A stretch of 63,174 nt of DNA from JBBDIK01 sp040880465 (GTDB taxonomy: Bacteria > Actinomycetota > UBA4738 > JBBDHU01), in NCBI GenBank assembly GCA_040880465.1, contig JBBDIK010000017.1, positions 1-63,174 of the forward strand, given 5' to 3'. The position numbers and the translations under genes are program-made. The notes under the pieces were generated by a model. It was not told where the DNA came from, did no database searches, and worked only from the letters and a program-made list of their open reading frames with translations. Shown here piece after piece: positions 6,777 through 14,661 of the stretch. Each line of letters opens with the position of its first letter. Within the stretch, counting starts at the first letter, position 1.

Positions 6777-8188
6777 GCAGCCCTGCCGGTCCGAGCGGTA
6801 CCAGCGGTCCGAGCGGCGACCGGACTGCGTCCGCGTCCCTGCGTCAACGGCTGCACCGGCGTCTGGTCGAGCGAGTCGACGCGGATGCGTTCGGTTCGGT
6901 CTCCCGGGCGGAACGCCGGCTCCGGGTTCGCGAGGAAGCGCTCGCTGTGTTGCGGGAGGACGGGGAGCTCTTGCCGCATGCGTCGCTCACACGCGTCGTG
7001 AATGAGATCGCCGATCGTGTCGTCGGGCTCGGACCTATCGAGTCGCTCCTGCGGGATCCGGAGGTGACCGAGGTCATGGTCAACGGGCCCGGCGACGTCT
7101 ACGTGGAGCGGAGGGGGCGGCTCGAGAGGGTGCCCGACGTCCTATTCGAGGGGGAGGAGGATGTCGTGCATGTGATCGAGAGGATCGTGGCACCGCTCGG
7201 TCTGCGAGTGGATGGTTCGTCACCTTATGTGGACGCCAGACTGGCGGACGGGAGCCGGGTGCACGCGATCCTTCCGCCCCTTTCGCTCTGCGGCCCCGTC
7301 CTGACGGTACGCAAGTTCTCGTTGGCGCCGCTCTCGCCGGAGGATCTGGTCGCCCGCGGGACGCTCGGTCCCCGGATGCTCGCGTTCCTCGCCGCGTGCG
7401 TTCGCGGGAAGGCCAACATCGTCATCTCCGGCGGTACCGGTTCCGGCAAGACCACCTTCCTGAATGTGATCTCCTCGCTCATCCCCGACCGCGAACGCCT
7501 CATCACGATCGAGGATGCGGCGGAACTTCGGCTCGGCAAGTCGCACGTCATCGGCCTGGAAGCCCGGCCACCCAACGTCGAGGGCAACGGTGAGGTGACG
7601 GTTCGGGACCTGGTCCGGAACGCGCTGAGGATGCGCCCCGACCGCATCATCGTCGGCGAGGTGCGCGGCGGCGAAGCCCTGGACATGTTGCAGGCCATGA
7701 ACACCGGCCACGACGGTTCCCTCTCGACCGCGCACGCGAACTCATCCCGTCACCTGCTGTGGCGGCTCGAGACCATGGCTCTGATGTCCGACATCGACCT
7801 GCCCGTCGAGCATGTGCGCGGACAGATCGCCTCGGCCGTGGACGTGATCGTCCATATGGCTCGGTTGGCCGACGGGAGCCGGAAGGTGACCGATATCTGC
7901 ACGGTCGAAGGGTTCCACGACGGGCGTCCGGTCCTCGAGCACGTCTTCCGCCTGGACCGGTCAGCGGGACCGTCCGGTGTCTTCGTCGGATGCGGGCGCG
8001 AGCCGGCGCTCGCCGGGATCCTCGCTGAACGCGGGGAACGGCTGCCGGACGGCGTGTTCGGTGCGCATCCGGATGTCCGACGGCCGTCCGGAGCACGGGC
8101 GGACGGTGCGGGGCCTCTGGTGGCGGCCGGATCGGCGCCGCCTCTACCCAACGACGAGATCGTGCTGGAGGGGGCGGCGCGCCGTTGA
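6773..8188 (+). CDS. tadA: TadA/CpaF-type secretion ATPase
   Basis: 471 residues, GTG start overlapping the previous stop. Hexameric VirB11/PulE-type ATPase powering pilus assembly at the inner face of the membrane. N-terminal domain about 20-180 (PIESLLRDPEVTEVMVNGP is the typical family segment), Walker A SGGTGSGKTT at 219-228, Asp box ITIEDAAELRL near 245, Walker B RIIVGEVRG at 291-299 and His box TGHDGSLSTAHAN at 311-323, all intact. The C-terminal 60 residues are Pro/Gly-rich and likely disordered. It stands between the CpaE-like and TadB genes, the usual actinobacterial order. Confidence 0.95.
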   Translation: MSSPAGPSGTSGPSGDRTASASLRQRLHRRLVERVDADAFGSVSRAERRLRVREEALAVLREDGELLPHASLTRVVNEIADRVVGLGPIESLLRDPEVTEVMVNGPGDVYVERRGRLERVPDVLFEGEEDVVHVIERIVAPLGLRVDGSSPYVDARLADGSRVHAILPPLSLCGPVLTVRKFSLAPLSPEDLVARGTLGPRMLAFLAACVRGKANIVISGGTGSGKTTFLNVISSLIPDRERLITIEDAAELRLGKSHVIGLEARPPNVEGNGEVTVRDLVRNALRMRPDRIIVGEVRGGEALDMLQAMNTGHDGSLSTAHANSSRHLLWRLETMALMSDIDLPVEHVRGQIASAVDVIVHMARLADGSRKVTDICTVEGFHDGRPVLEHVFRLDRSAGPSGVFVGCGREPALAGILAERGERLPDGVFGAHPDVRRPSGARADGAGPLVAAGSAPPLPNDEIVLEGAARR

Positions 8189-8919
8189 TGTCTTGGATCT
8201 CGATAGGCGCCGCAGCAGCGGCCGCGCTCTTCGGCGCCGGATGCGTGGTTGCTGCCCGTGACCATCGGCAGGTCGTCCCTTTCCCGGACGCGGCGGGGGT
8301 TCGGGCGGGGTCGTCACCCGGCTGGCGCTCAGCGTGGGCGGATTTCTCCTGGTTGAGCGGTTTCCGCCGGCGGCGGCATGCCGCCTTGGTGGCGTCGCAG
8401 CTTGCGGATGCGGTTCGGTCCGTTGCGGGCGGGCTGCGTTCGGGGGCCTCCCTGTCCGGCTCGCTGGCGAGTGCAGCGAAGGAGTCGCCCCCACCGGTGG
8501 CGGATGTCTTGTCGGACATCGTGAGCGGCGAAGCGGCCGGTGCCGGGATCGACGACGGGCTGGCGCGCTGGGCCGTTGATGCCGAGGACGACGACGTCGG
8601 TCTGGTCGTGGCGGCTCTGCGGATGCACCGTCGAGCTGGCGGCGACCTGCCGACAGTGTTGGACCGGCTCGCGGCCACGTTGGACGAGCGAACGGCGAGC
8701 CGCCGCGAGGTGCGCTCGCTGACGGCCCAAGCCAGGCTTTCGGGCCTCGTCGTGGGCCTGCTTCCGGTCGGATTCTTCGCGTTCTTGTCCCTCACCTCGC
8801 CCCGGGACATGGCCGTTGCCTATGCCTCCCCGATCGGCGCGTTCGCGATGGTCACTGGACTGGTCCTCGAGGGCGGGGCGTTCATGTGGATCCGGCACCT
8901 CCTGCGGGTGGACCCCTGA
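8188..8919 (+). CDS. tadB: TadB-type membrane platform protein
   Basis: 243 residues; ATG at 8188 shares one base with the tadA stop (TGATG). One membrane segment at the N-terminus, a cytoplasmic T2SSF-like helical domain (about 65-170, including SGLRSGASLSGSLASAAKE and LRMHRRAGGDLPTVLDRLAATL), then two membrane segments near the C-terminus. The GGDLP...LD pattern is characteristic of GspF/TadB proteins, which form the inner-membrane platform turned by TadA. Shorter than proteobacterial TadB, as usual in actinobacteria. Its own stop overlaps the tadC start by one base, so the two platform subunits are translated in coupled fashion. Confidence 0.88.
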   Translation: MSWISIGAAAAAALFGAGCVVAARDHRQVVPFPDAAGVRAGSSPGWRSAWADFSWLSGFRRRRHAALVASQLADAVRSVAGGLRSGASLSGSLASAAKESPPPVADVLSDIVSGEAAGAGIDDGLARWAVDAEDDDVGLVVAALRMHRRAGGDLPTVLDRLAATLDERTASRREVRSLTAQARLSGLVVGLLPVGFFAFLSLTSPRDMAVAYASPIGAFAMVTGLVLEGGAFMWIRHLLRVDP

Positions 8920-9749
8920 TGGTCCCGCTCCTCGCATCCCTGCTGGGAGCCCTGGCGGTGGCCTGCTTCGCGCTCGCGGCACCGGCCGGCCGTGGGAGAC
9001 ATCTGGTGATGGGATCGGTCCTCCTCCCTGGCCATCGCCCGCCTCTCCTCCTCCGGGAGATCCTCGGTCGGGTCGGCGCATCCCGCGTGGGATCGTGGGT
9101 TCGCGGCCGAGGGACGTCGCCGGATCACCCCGCGTCGGGCTGGTCGGCCGAGGAGCTTTCGGGGGCGCAGATCGCGGCCGGAGCGATCGCCCTCGTCGGC
9201 TGTGTGCTCGCCGGCGCCCCGGTCGTCGTCGGCGCGATGTTCGTGTTCCTGGCCGCCGCCGCGCCGCGACTGCACGACCGTCGCGCGAGGCGGGCTCGGG
9301 CGGTTCGGATCGATCGGGAGGTCCCTCAGCTCCTGGATCTGCTCGCCGCCGCCGCGTCGGCCGGACTTGCGGCCCCGCTCGCCCTCCGGCGCGCCACCGA
9401 CGGGCTCCGCGGCCCGCTCGCGGCCGAGTTCGGAGATGCGTTCGCGAACGTGTCACTCGGTGGCCGGTGGCGGCACGAGCTCTCCGCGCTCATCGAGCGG
9501 CTCGGCAGCCCCGACCTGCGTCGGATGGTCGCCGTCGTCGCTCGCACCGAGCGTCTGGGGATCCCGCTCGCGGATGCCGTCGCCGGTCTTGCATCCGAGG
9601 TCCGCCGTGCGCGGCGGGATACGGCGATGGAGCGCGCTCGCAAGGCCCCCGTCAAGATGCTCCTTCCCCTGGTGTTCATGATCCTTCCTGCGTTCCTCCT
9701 CCTCACGGTGGTTCCGGTGCTGGTGTCGACCGTCCGGTCGATCCGATGA
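8919..9749 (+). CDS. tadC: TadC-type membrane platform protein
   Basis: 276 residues from the ATG at 8919 (TGATG overlap with tadB). Membrane segments lie at the N-terminus, around 75-100 and at the C-terminus (MLLPLVFMILPAFLLLTVVP). The cytoplasmic part holds the T2SSF pattern (EVPQLLDLLAAAASAGLAAPLALRR and ARTERLGIPLADAVAGLASEVR). TadB and TadC are paralogous partners of the assembly platform. The C-terminal KAPVKMLLPLVFMILPAFL is the conserved TadC signature. Downstream, a perfect SD (AAGGAGGT) introduces the pilin gene. Confidence 0.88.
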   Translation: MVPLLASLLGALAVACFALAAPAGRGRHLVMGSVLLPGHRPPLLLREILGRVGASRVGSWVRGRGTSPDHPASGWSAEELSGAQIAAGAIALVGCVLAGAPVVVGAMFVFLAAAAPRLHDRRARRARAVRIDREVPQLLDLLAAAASAGLAAPLALRRATDGLRGPLAAEFGDAFANVSLGGRWRHELSALIERLGSPDLRRMVAVVARTERLGIPLADAVAGLASEVRRARRDTAMERARKAPVKMLLPLVFMILPAFLLLTVVPVLVSTVRSIR

Positions 9750-9763
9750 GAAGGAGGTATCCG

Positions 9764-9952
9764 ATGTTGCAGAGGTTGTACATCCGGCTGCTGCTGGCTC
9801 GCGAAGACGGGCAGACGACCGCTGAGTACGCACTCGTGATCCTGGCGGCTGCCGCGGTGGCCGTCGTCTTGATCGCTTGGGCGAAGTCCTCGGGCAAGCT
9901 GCCCTCGTTCTTCGACAACATCATCGATCAGGTTACGGGGAGTGCTCCGTAG
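9764..9952 (+). CDS. Flp-type pilin (DUF4244-like)
   Basis: 62 residues with the strongest SD in the operon (AAGGAGGT, 9752-9759, ATG at 9764), as expected for a major structural subunit. After a short positive leader comes EDGQTTAEYALVILAAAAVAVVLIAW: Gly at -1, Glu at +5 and Tyr at +6 of the prepilin peptidase site, then the hydrophobic helix. This is the Flp prepilin signature. The mature protein would be about 46 residues. It matches the small actinobacterial DUF4244 pilins found between tadC and tadE. The prepilin peptidase itself is not in this window. Its 3' end overlaps the TadE gene by 11 bp in another frame. Confidence 0.85.
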   Translation: MLQRLYIRLLLAREDGQTTAEYALVILAAAAVAVVLIAWAKSSGKLPSFFDNIIDQVTGSAP

Positions 9953-10322
9953 CCCGCGGGGCTCGTCGACGGTTGAGTTCGTGCTCGTCTTGCCGCTGCT
10001 GCTGATCGTCCTCCTCGGGGTTGTGCAGGTCGGCCTCGTGATGCGCGACCAGCTGCGGGTGTCGCAAGCGGTTCGTGACGCCGCCCGCGAGGCCTCGGTC
10101 ACGCTCGATCAGGGAGCGATCATGCGGGCGGCGGAGCGCTCCGGACTCGACGGGGCGAGACTTGAGCTCAGTGTCGCTCGCGAGGGCGGCGCTCCCGGGG
10201 ACCCGGTCGCGGTCGTCCTCACGTATCACGAACCCGTCGTCGTGCCCCTCGTCGCGTGGCTTTTCCCGGACGGGTTCGTTCTGTCGGCGACCACGACGAT
10301 GCGTCAGGAGGTGGCGGCGTGA
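9942..10322 (+). CDS. tadE: TadE-like pseudopilin
   Basis: 126 residues, GTG start inside the pilin gene's 3' end. The N-terminus RGSSTVEFVLVLPLLLIVLLGVVQVGLVMRD is the TadE motif: a prepilin-like site (G-SSTVEF, Glu at +5) followed by a long hydrophobic helix. The remainder is an extracytoplasmic domain. TadE proteins act as minor pilins needed for pilus biogenesis. Coupled to the next gene by a GTGA overlap. Confidence 0.85.
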   Translation: MLRSPRGSSTVEFVLVLPLLLIVLLGVVQVGLVMRDQLRVSQAVRDAAREASVTLDQGAIMRAAERSGLDGARLELSVAREGGAPGDPVAVVLTYHEPVVVPLVAWLFPDGFVLSATTTMRQEVAA

Positions 10323-10738
10323 GCGAGCGAGGGTCCGTGACGGTCCTGGCCGCGGTCGTGGTGTTGATCGCAGCGGTCCTTGCCCTGGGGTCGGCAGACG
10401 TCGCTCGGGTCTTGGCGGCGGCGTCGGTGGCCCAAGACGCCGCCGACGCCGCCGCGCTCGCGGCGGCCCAGGAACTGGCTCTTCCGACGGATGCCGACGC
10501 CGCGGCCCTCGCATCCGAGTACGCGGAGCGGAACGGGGCCAGGTTGACGCTGTGCGACTGCGTCGAAGGAGGACTCTCGGTCCGCGTCGAGGTGAACCTG
10601 GATGTCGGGCCGCTGCTCCTGGTGCCCGGTGAGCGCTCGGTGACAGCGGGTGCCCGGGCGATCGCGGACCCGACCGCGGACCCGATCGCGGACCCGACCG
10701 AAGATCCAGTCGCGGACCCGGTCTTTCCGGCTCAGTAG
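10319..10738 (+). CDS. TadE-like protein of Tad locus with DP-repeat tail (Rv3654c-like)
   Basis: 139 residues from the GTG at 10319 (GTGA overlap). The N-terminus ERGSVTVLAAVVVLIAAVLALGSADVARVLAAA resembles TadE/TadG-type membrane anchors, without the Glu+5 of true pseudopilins. The following helix (AQDAADAAALAAAQELALP) is typical of the actinobacterial TadE-like partner. Two cysteines form CDC in the exported domain. The C-terminus is a low-complexity repeat of (I/T/V)ADP units made from near-repeats of a GCGGACCCG word. Its stop overlaps by 7 bp the stop region of the convergent metalloprotease, so no terminator fits between them. Confidence 0.78.
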   Translation: MSERGSVTVLAAVVVLIAAVLALGSADVARVLAAASVAQDAADAAALAAAQELALPTDADAAALASEYAERNGARLTLCDCVEGGLSVRVEVNLDVGPLLLVPGERSVTAGARAIADPTADPIADPTEDPVADPVFPAQ

Positions 10739-11760
10739 AGCTGGCGCAGCCCCTTGGCGTCGCCGCGACCCAGGGTCCGGTAGGCCTTGGAGCACTCCGG
10801 GAGGCCGTAGGTGCTCATCGTCAGGTTCCCGTGGGACGAGGTCACGTGCGCGAGCCCGAACGTGTGTCCGCGTTCGTGGGTGGCGATCCCCTGCAGGTCG
10901 TACTTGTTGTTGCAGCCGCTCATGACGGTGATCCAGTTGCCGTTGTCGTCGATGCGGATATCCGCCTCCACCAGATCGTCGACCCCGCTCGACACCATCG
11001 CCCACGAGCAGTTGATGGCGGCGGCCGGGTTCTCGAGCGGACCGAAGTCGACAACGCTGGTGCCGTCATTGCTCTGGCAGTTCAGGCTCTGGGTGATGTT
11101 CGCCTCCGTGGCCGTGTCGCCGAGGTAGTTCGTGGTCACGTCGACCCGGTCGGGCATCCCGCAGCTGTTCTTCTGGTTCGCGATGTTGTTCGTCGCCGAC
11201 ACGAACGCGCCCTCGGCTCCGGACGGAGTCAGGTTCCCGGGGGTCGTGTCCATGTTGAAGTACCAGTCGAACGAATCCGCGGGCGGCAGCCGGTACCCGG
11301 CCAGGGAAAGCGCCTTGTCGTTGCAGGACTTCGGGCAGCTGTTGCAGGGGGTGCCCCCCGTGCCGGCCGCCGCGGTCGCGACGGTTCCGGCCATCGCGTC
11401 GTCGCCGACGTCATCGAGCGTGACGCTGCCATCGGCGTTGGACGTGATGGTCAAGGTCTGCTCGCCACCGGCAAGCTCCGCGGAAACCGTCACCTGCATC
11501 CCCGCTGCCGGCAGGATCGCGCCGACCCCATGATCGCTGACCGCCCGGCCCCGCAGATCGCAGTCCGACCGGGTCACCCGCACGGGCAGGGCCCCGGCGT
11601 CCACGGGACCTGCCACGCGGCATGCTGGTAGCTCCGCCGGGTCGCCGACAGCCCCGCGGGCCGGAACCCCCGGGGCAAGCACCGCGAGTGTGGTGACCAG
11701 CGAGAACACCAGGAACGGCGCGAAGAGCCGGGCGCGTGCGGATGCGGTCTGTGTGGTCAT
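10732..11760 (-). CDS. Secreted matrixin-like zinc metalloprotease
   Basis: 342 residues from the ATG at 11760 (SD-like GGGGAGAGG upstream). A signal peptide covers about 1-36 (hydrophobic FLVFSLVTTLAVLAPGVPARG). The zinc site HERGHTFGLAH near residue 293 fits HExxHxxGxxH of metzincins/matrixins: three His ligands and catalytic Glu, followed by a Met-turn candidate (NLTMSTYGL). Several Cys pairs (CNSCPKSC, CQS, CNNK) suggest disulphides. The 230 residues before the catalytic core contain no recognised domain and may be a propeptide or substrate-binding region. Convergent with the tad operon, overlapping by 7 bp. Substrate unknown. Confidence 0.83.
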   Translation of the reverse strand: MTTQTASARARLFAPFLVFSLVTTLAVLAPGVPARGAVGDPAELPACRVAGPVDAGALPVRVTRSDCDLRGRAVSDHGVGAILPAAGMQVTVSAELAGGEQTLTITSNADGSVTLDDVGDDAMAGTVATAAAGTGGTPCNSCPKSCNDKALSLAGYRLPPADSFDWYFNMDTTPGNLTPSGAEGAFVSATNNIANQKNSCGMPDRVDVTTNYLGDTATEANITQSLNCQSNDGTSVVDFGPLENPAAAINCSWAMVSSGVDDLVEADIRIDDNGNWITVMSGCNNKYDLQGIATHERGHTFGLAHVTSSHGNLTMSTYGLPECSKAYRTLGRGDAKGLRQLY

Positions 11761-11895
11761 GATTCCGGTTGCCTCTCCCCTTGGATATCGGCCCCGCATC
11801 GGAGCCCTTGAGCGCGGCCGCGTACGTCCCCGAGTCGCGGATATCCCGACCAGGGTTCCATCACCGGGGGGACTACTCGAACGCGGGACCGGGTG

Positions 11896-11901
11896 TACGA
11901 T
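11896..11901 (+). promoter_or_regulatory. -10 element, probable leaderless start
   Basis: TACGAT ends 9 bp before the ATG at 11911, with no SD between them. Confidence 0.4.
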
Positions 11902-11910
11902 GCCTCCACC

Positions 11911-12303
11911 ATGGCGGGGCTCATCGCGAAGAGGAAGAAGAAGCAACCGCTCGGCGTGATCGACTACACGCTCGCGAAACGGGCGCTCCTGCGCCGCGCT
12001 CGCGCCGGCATGCTGTCCACCTTCGAGATCTGCGATGCGCACCCCGAACTGATGCGCGCCGCGAAGCACGTCGGCGAGCCCGCTTCCCGGGACTGCCCCG
12101 TGTGCCACCGCCACGAGTTGCGTCTGCTGGCGTACGTGTTCGCCGACGCCCTCAAGCAGAACAGCGGTCGGGTGTGGGCGCTGGACACGGCCCTCCTGAT
12201 GACCGCGAAGTTCCAGGGTGCATCGTGCTACGTCGTCGAGGTCTGCACCTCCTGCCAATGGAACCACCTGTCCGAGGCCTTCGTGGCCCGCACGGCCGGC
12301 TGA
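11911..12303 (+). CDS. DUF5318-like protein
   Basis: 130 residues from the ATG at 11911; a GTG 18 bp upstream overlaps the -10-like element and is less likely. VIDYTLAKRALLRRARAG, then EICDAHPELMRAAKHVGEP, CPVCHRHELRLLAYVF and YVVEVCTSCQWNHLSEAF match the actinobacterial DUF5318 family. Two Cys pairs (CPVC and CTSC) look like a zinc ribbon. In many actinobacteria this family sits just upstream of a class A PBP, as here, which hints at a cell-wall or envelope link; the biochemical role is unknown. The stop codon lies in a 15-bp tandem repeat. Confidence 0.78.
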   Translation: MAGLIAKRKKKQPLGVIDYTLAKRALLRRARAGMLSTFEICDAHPELMRAAKHVGEPASRDCPVCHRHELRLLAYVFADALKQNSGRVWALDTALLMTAKFQGASCYVVEVCTSCQWNHLSEAFVARTAG

Positions 12304-12334
12304 ACCTCGACCGGCTGAACCTCGACCGGCTGAG
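12300..12334. repeat. 15-bp tandem repeat, about 2.3 copies
   Basis: CTGAACCTCGACCGG occurs twice in a row (12300-12314, 12315-12329) followed by CTGAG. It overlaps the stop codon of the DUF5318-like gene and lies before the PBP gene. Confidence 0.7.
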
Positions 12335-12411
12335 AGCCTCCACAGGATCGCAACGAGCATCTGAGCTCGCCTGTCTGGTGCTCGCGGGGTCGTCGGTATC
12401 ATGAGGACGTC

Positions 12412-14658
12412 TTGGCGCTCGCCACTCAACCTCGTTCAGCCTCTGGGTCACACCGTAAGCGTGGCCGCAAGAGAGGTCGCCAGCACGGCAGGAAGCGCGG
12501 GTTCATCCGGCGTTTCTGGTGGCTGTGGCTGACACTGATCCTGCTGCCCATCCTGGCGGCCGGGATCGGCGTCGGCATCCTCGTCTCCATGTACGCCAAG
12601 GTGAAGGTCCCCCCCTTCCCCTCGCTGGAACAGACCTCCTACGTCTACTACGAGGACGGGAACCGGGAGAAGCTGCTCACCAGTTTCCACGCAGCGGTCG
12701 ACCGCACCGAGATCAAGGACATCGGCGAGGTATCGCAGGAGATGCAAGATGCGATCGTCTCCGCGGAGGACAAGACCTTCTGGACCCACACCGGCGTCGA
12801 CCCGAAGGGCATCGTCCGCGCCGCCTGGGCGGACATCCGCAACCAGGCGCTCACCCAGGGCGGCTCGACCATCACCCAGCAGCTCATCAAGAACCTGTTC
12901 ACGGGCGGCGACCGCACGATCGAGCGCAAGATCAACGAGGCGCTCTTGGCGATCAAGGTCGAGCGTGACCCGGTGGCCGCGCTCGGGCTCCCTGAGGATG
13001 CCTGTCCCGAGATCCCCTGTCCGGCGGCGAAGGAAGAGATCCTCCGCCGGTACCTGAACACGATCTATTTCGGACACGGGGCGTACGGTATCGAGGCGGC
13101 GGCGGAGACGTACTTCGGGGTCAGGGCCCGACAGCTCACGCTCTCGCAGGCGGCGACGCTCGCCGGCGTCGTCGCTGCGCCGTCCGACTACGACCCCATC
13201 TCGAATGCCGAGGAAGCGCAGGAGCGGCGCGACTACGTACTCGGCCGGATGGTCATCGATCAGGAGATCACGCAAGCGGAGGCGGACGCTGCTGAGAAGA
13301 AGAGCGTCAAGAAGCTCCTGAACCCCCCGGACCAGTCGCTCACGAGCTACGACGGTGACTACTTCGGGCTCTTCGTCCGCCAGCAACTCGAGCAGCAGTA
13401 CGGCGAGGAAGCGGTGACCACCGACGGGCTCCGGGCCTACACGACCCTCGACATGGGGATGCAGAAGACCGCGCAGAAGGTCGTCGAGCGCTACTTCGAC
13501 CCGAGGAGCGACAAGGATCCGGACGCCGCGCTGGTCGCGATCGATCCGCACACCGGTGAGATCCTGGCCATGTACGGGGGCCCCGGCATCGAGGAGAACC
13601 AGTTCAACCTGGCGACCCAGGCGTATCGGCAGGCCGGGTCGGCGTTCAAGCCCTTCACACTTGCCGCTGCGTACGAGGAGGGCTACGACCCGAAGGGCAT
13701 GTGGGTCGGACCGCAGGTGGTTTCCATCCGCGAAGAGCAGTGTGACGGTGCCGGCGGCGAGATGTGGCGGCCGGCGAACGCGGCCGACGGCGAGTCTGGA
13801 ACGTGGTCGCTCGAGGACGCCACCGCGTACTCGGTCAACACGGTGTTCGCCCAGCTGGTCGTCGCCAAGAACATCGGCCCCGAGAAGGTGGCCAAGGTCG
13901 CGCACAAGATGGGGATCGATTCCGAGCTGGAACCCGTGTGCTCGATCACGCTCGGCACCCAGTTGGTCTCGCCGCTGGAGATGACGTCCGCGTACGCGAC
14001 CCTCGCGAACCAGGGCAGCTACTACCCGCCCAGCGCGATCAGGAAGGTCCGGGGTGCGGACGAGGCGTGCACAAGGGTGTGCGTGGCATCCGAGCCGAGG
14101 CGCCAGGCGCTCGCTCCGAACGACGCGAACCTCGTGACCGCTGCGCTCGAGGGCGTCATCGAGAAGGGAACCGGCGTGGCCGCGGCCCTGGACGGCATCC
14201 CCGCAGCTGGCAAGACCGGAACGACGCAGGACTACAGGAACGCCTGGTTCTGCGGCTACACCACCGACCTAGCTGTTTGCGTGTGGGTCGGCCATCAGAA
14301 GCACGAGCGCCCGATGTCCGCCGAGTACCACGGCGGTCCGGTGTTCGGCGGAACGTTCCCTGCCGAGATCTGGCACGACTTCATGACCGAGATCTACAAG
14401 GACAAAGGCTGGGCGGCAGAGGACTTCCCGCAGCCCGACTACAAGGGGTACAACCGCCACGGTGACCCCGACGGTGGCGAGCCGACGACGTCACCCGCGC
14501 CGGACACGACCGAGTCCCCAGCCCCGACCGACGACACCGAGCGCAACCGCGACGAGTCACCCGCGGACGAGCCGTCCCCGCCCGCTGACGATGGCGGCGG
14601 AGGCGGCGGCGGAGGCGGAGGCGGCGGCGATCCCGACCCGGATATCGACCCTGGGTAG
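12412..14658 (+). CDS. ponA: Class A penicillin-binding protein (glycosyltransferase/transpeptidase)
   Basis: 748 residues, TTG start 6 bp after a GAGG SD; the ATG at 12401 is out of frame. Bifunctional peptidoglycan synthase: basic cytoplasmic tail (1-34), one membrane helix (about 35-60), GT51 domain (catalytic Glu in SAEDKTFWTHTGVD near 119; QGGSTITQQL), then the transpeptidase with SxxK at Ser410 (GSAFKPF), SxN at 474-476 (SVN) and KTGTT at 601-605, all intact. The C-terminal 60 residues are Ser/Pro/Thr-rich then a run of about 12 glycines and DPD, likely an extracellular wall-spanning tail. Neighbours (DUF5318-like upstream, membrane glycosyltransferase nearby) match the mycobacterial ponA1 region. 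Confidence 0.95.
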   Translation: MALATQPRSASGSHRKRGRKRGRQHGRKRGFIRRFWWLWLTLILLPILAAGIGVGILVSMYAKVKVPPFPSLEQTSYVYYEDGNREKLLTSFHAAVDRTEIKDIGEVSQEMQDAIVSAEDKTFWTHTGVDPKGIVRAAWADIRNQALTQGGSTITQQLIKNLFTGGDRTIERKINEALLAIKVERDPVAALGLPEDACPEIPCPAAKEEILRRYLNTIYFGHGAYGIEAAAETYFGVRARQLTLSQAATLAGVVAAPSDYDPISNAEEAQERRDYVLGRMVIDQEITQAEADAAEKKSVKKLLNPPDQSLTSYDGDYFGLFVRQQLEQQYGEEAVTTDGLRAYTTLDMGMQKTAQKVVERYFDPRSDKDPDAALVAIDPHTGEILAMYGGPGIEENQFNLATQAYRQAGSAFKPFTLAAAYEEGYDPKGMWVGPQVVSIREEQCDGAGGEMWRPANAADGESGTWSLEDATAYSVNTVFAQLVVAKNIGPEKVAKVAHKMGIDSELEPVCSITLGTQLVSPLEMTSAYATLANQGSYYPPSAIRKVRGADEACTRVCVASEPRRQALAPNDANLVTAALEGVIEKGTGVAAALDGIPAAGKTGTTQDYRNAWFCGYTTDLAVCVWVGHQKHERPMSAEYHGGPVFGGTFPAEIWHDFMTEIYKDKGWAAEDFPQPDYKGYNRHGDPDGGEPTTSPAPDTTESPAPTDDTERNRDESPADEPSPPADDGGGGGGGGGGGGDPDPDIDPG

Positions 14659-14661
14659 CCC

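Noticed and set aside
12448..13905. Long open frame antisense to the PBP gene (and similar ones opposite purA, dnaB, dnaK and clpB)
   Set aside because: High-GC third positions open the opposite frame; the sense proteins carry complete family motifs and the antisense ones none.
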